The notes below the pieces were generated by a model. It had not been told where the DNA came from, ran no database searches, and saw only the letters and a program-made list of their open reading frames with translations. From assembly GCF_000337895.1 (NCBI RefSeq), contig NZ_AOMA01000063.1, positions 33,151 to 97,150 on the forward strand: DNA of 64,000 nt, given 5' to 3'. Positions 63,916 through 64,000 of the stretch are shown piece after piece; within the stretch, counting starts at the first letter, position 1, and each line of letters begins with the position of its first letter. The DNA is from Halobiforma nitratireducens JCM 10879 (GTDB lineage Archaea; Halobacteriota; Halobacteria; Halobacteriales; Natrialbaceae). Both the position numbers and the translations under genes were made by a program.

Positions 63916-64000
63916 TAGTGTCTAGGGAAGTGCTTTACCTGTAGAGACGCTGGAAGTGGTAATGGGACGGCTCGATGACATCACACTCGAGGAACTCTAC
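63916..64000 (+). mobile_element. Probable start of an insertion sequence, truncated by window edge
   Basis: After the HNH gene the sequence changes to TAGTGTCTAGGGAAGTGCTT, which could be the terminal inverted repeat of an IS. The ATG at 63962 opens MGRLDDITLEELY, which resembles the N-terminus of haloarchaeal IS630-like transposases. Only 13 codons are in the window. The other end and any target duplication lie outside. Confidence 0.35.
63962..64000 (+). CDS. N-terminus of a probable transposase-related HTH protein (partial)
   Basis: Thirteen codons (MGRLDDITLEELY) precede the end of the window. Similarity to helix-turn-helix N-termini of IS630-type transposases is from memory of haloarchaeal sequences and needs the downstream sequence. 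Confidence 0.35.
   Translation, partial: MGRLDDITLEELY

Overview
The window is chromosomal DNA from a halophilic archaeon (class Halobacteria). The predicted proteins are strongly acidic and the DNA is GC-rich. The RNA polymerase has split A'/A'' and B'/B'' subunits plus the haloarchaeal epsilon subunit. Many start codons lie about 27 bases after a TATA-like box, as expected for leaderless transcripts. Haloarchaeal families present include amphi-Trp, the bacterio-opsin-activator type HTH, RdfA and the SMC-related ASRP. The gene mix and the intergenic palindromes suggest Natrialbales, but this is inference.

Layout. 1-2091: elongation factor 2 (minus strand, its end cut off by the window edge), then a putative zinc metalloprotease of the DUF5781 family (plus). 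3070-8346: an AT-richer island with a Tat-exported protein, a three-gene ABC exporter operon and a FilR1-type regulator. The island is bounded by an 84-base direct repeat of the 3' end of the DUF5781 gene. 8364-11306: a chemotaxis-type transducer fused to a FIST sensor. 11745-23958 (minus): the information-processing block rpoH-rpoB''-rpoB'-rpoA'-rpoA''-nusA-rps12-rps7, interrupted between nusA and rps12 by an aldehyde dehydrogenase and a plus-strand V4R-like protein. In many haloarchaea EF-2 directly follows this block; here it is displaced by the transducer and the island.

24.2-38.3 kb is a run of core and conserved haloarchaeal genes: a membrane protein, UspA, amphi-Trp protein, KaiC-like ATPase, NAD kinase, FrnE-type oxidoreductase, RNA polymerase epsilon, a nucleotidyltransferase, MptA, a TrmB regulator, a DUF255 thioredoxin-like protein and FxsA. 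Four near-identical 43-base repeats lie upstream of the epsilon and nucleotidyltransferase genes. tRNA-Ile(GAT) is at 38.4 kb, followed by two type IV pilins in AT-richer DNA. 40.1-51.3 kb holds AhbA/AhbB siroheme decarboxylase, an alpha/beta hydrolase, an HTH-10 regulator, an acyl-CoA dehydrogenase, RdfA, an SMC-like protein, a frameshifted Tat/DUF3006 gene, an SDR, an aspartoacylase-like enzyme and a cyclophilin. 51.4-53.8 kb holds an RHH regulator, tRNA-Leu(TAA) and a decayed region with what looks like an IS200/IS605 end inside a broken HTH gene. 53.8-58.0 kb carries kptA and the de novo NAD operon nadA-nadB-nadC. 58.2-64.0 kb holds a Gfo/Idh/MocA dehydrogenase, an AI-2E family permease, DUF547, DUF1508 and HNH-like genes, and the start of a probable transposase.

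Themes: transcription and translation core, NAD metabolism (nadABC, NAD kinase, and KptA as an NAD consumer), and surface or shape factors (pilins, RdfA). The most unusual signals are the duplicated gene end bounding the island, the 43-base repeats, a family of about 80-base palindromes between genes, the split HTH gene with twin hairpins, and the single-base break in the DUF3006 gene.
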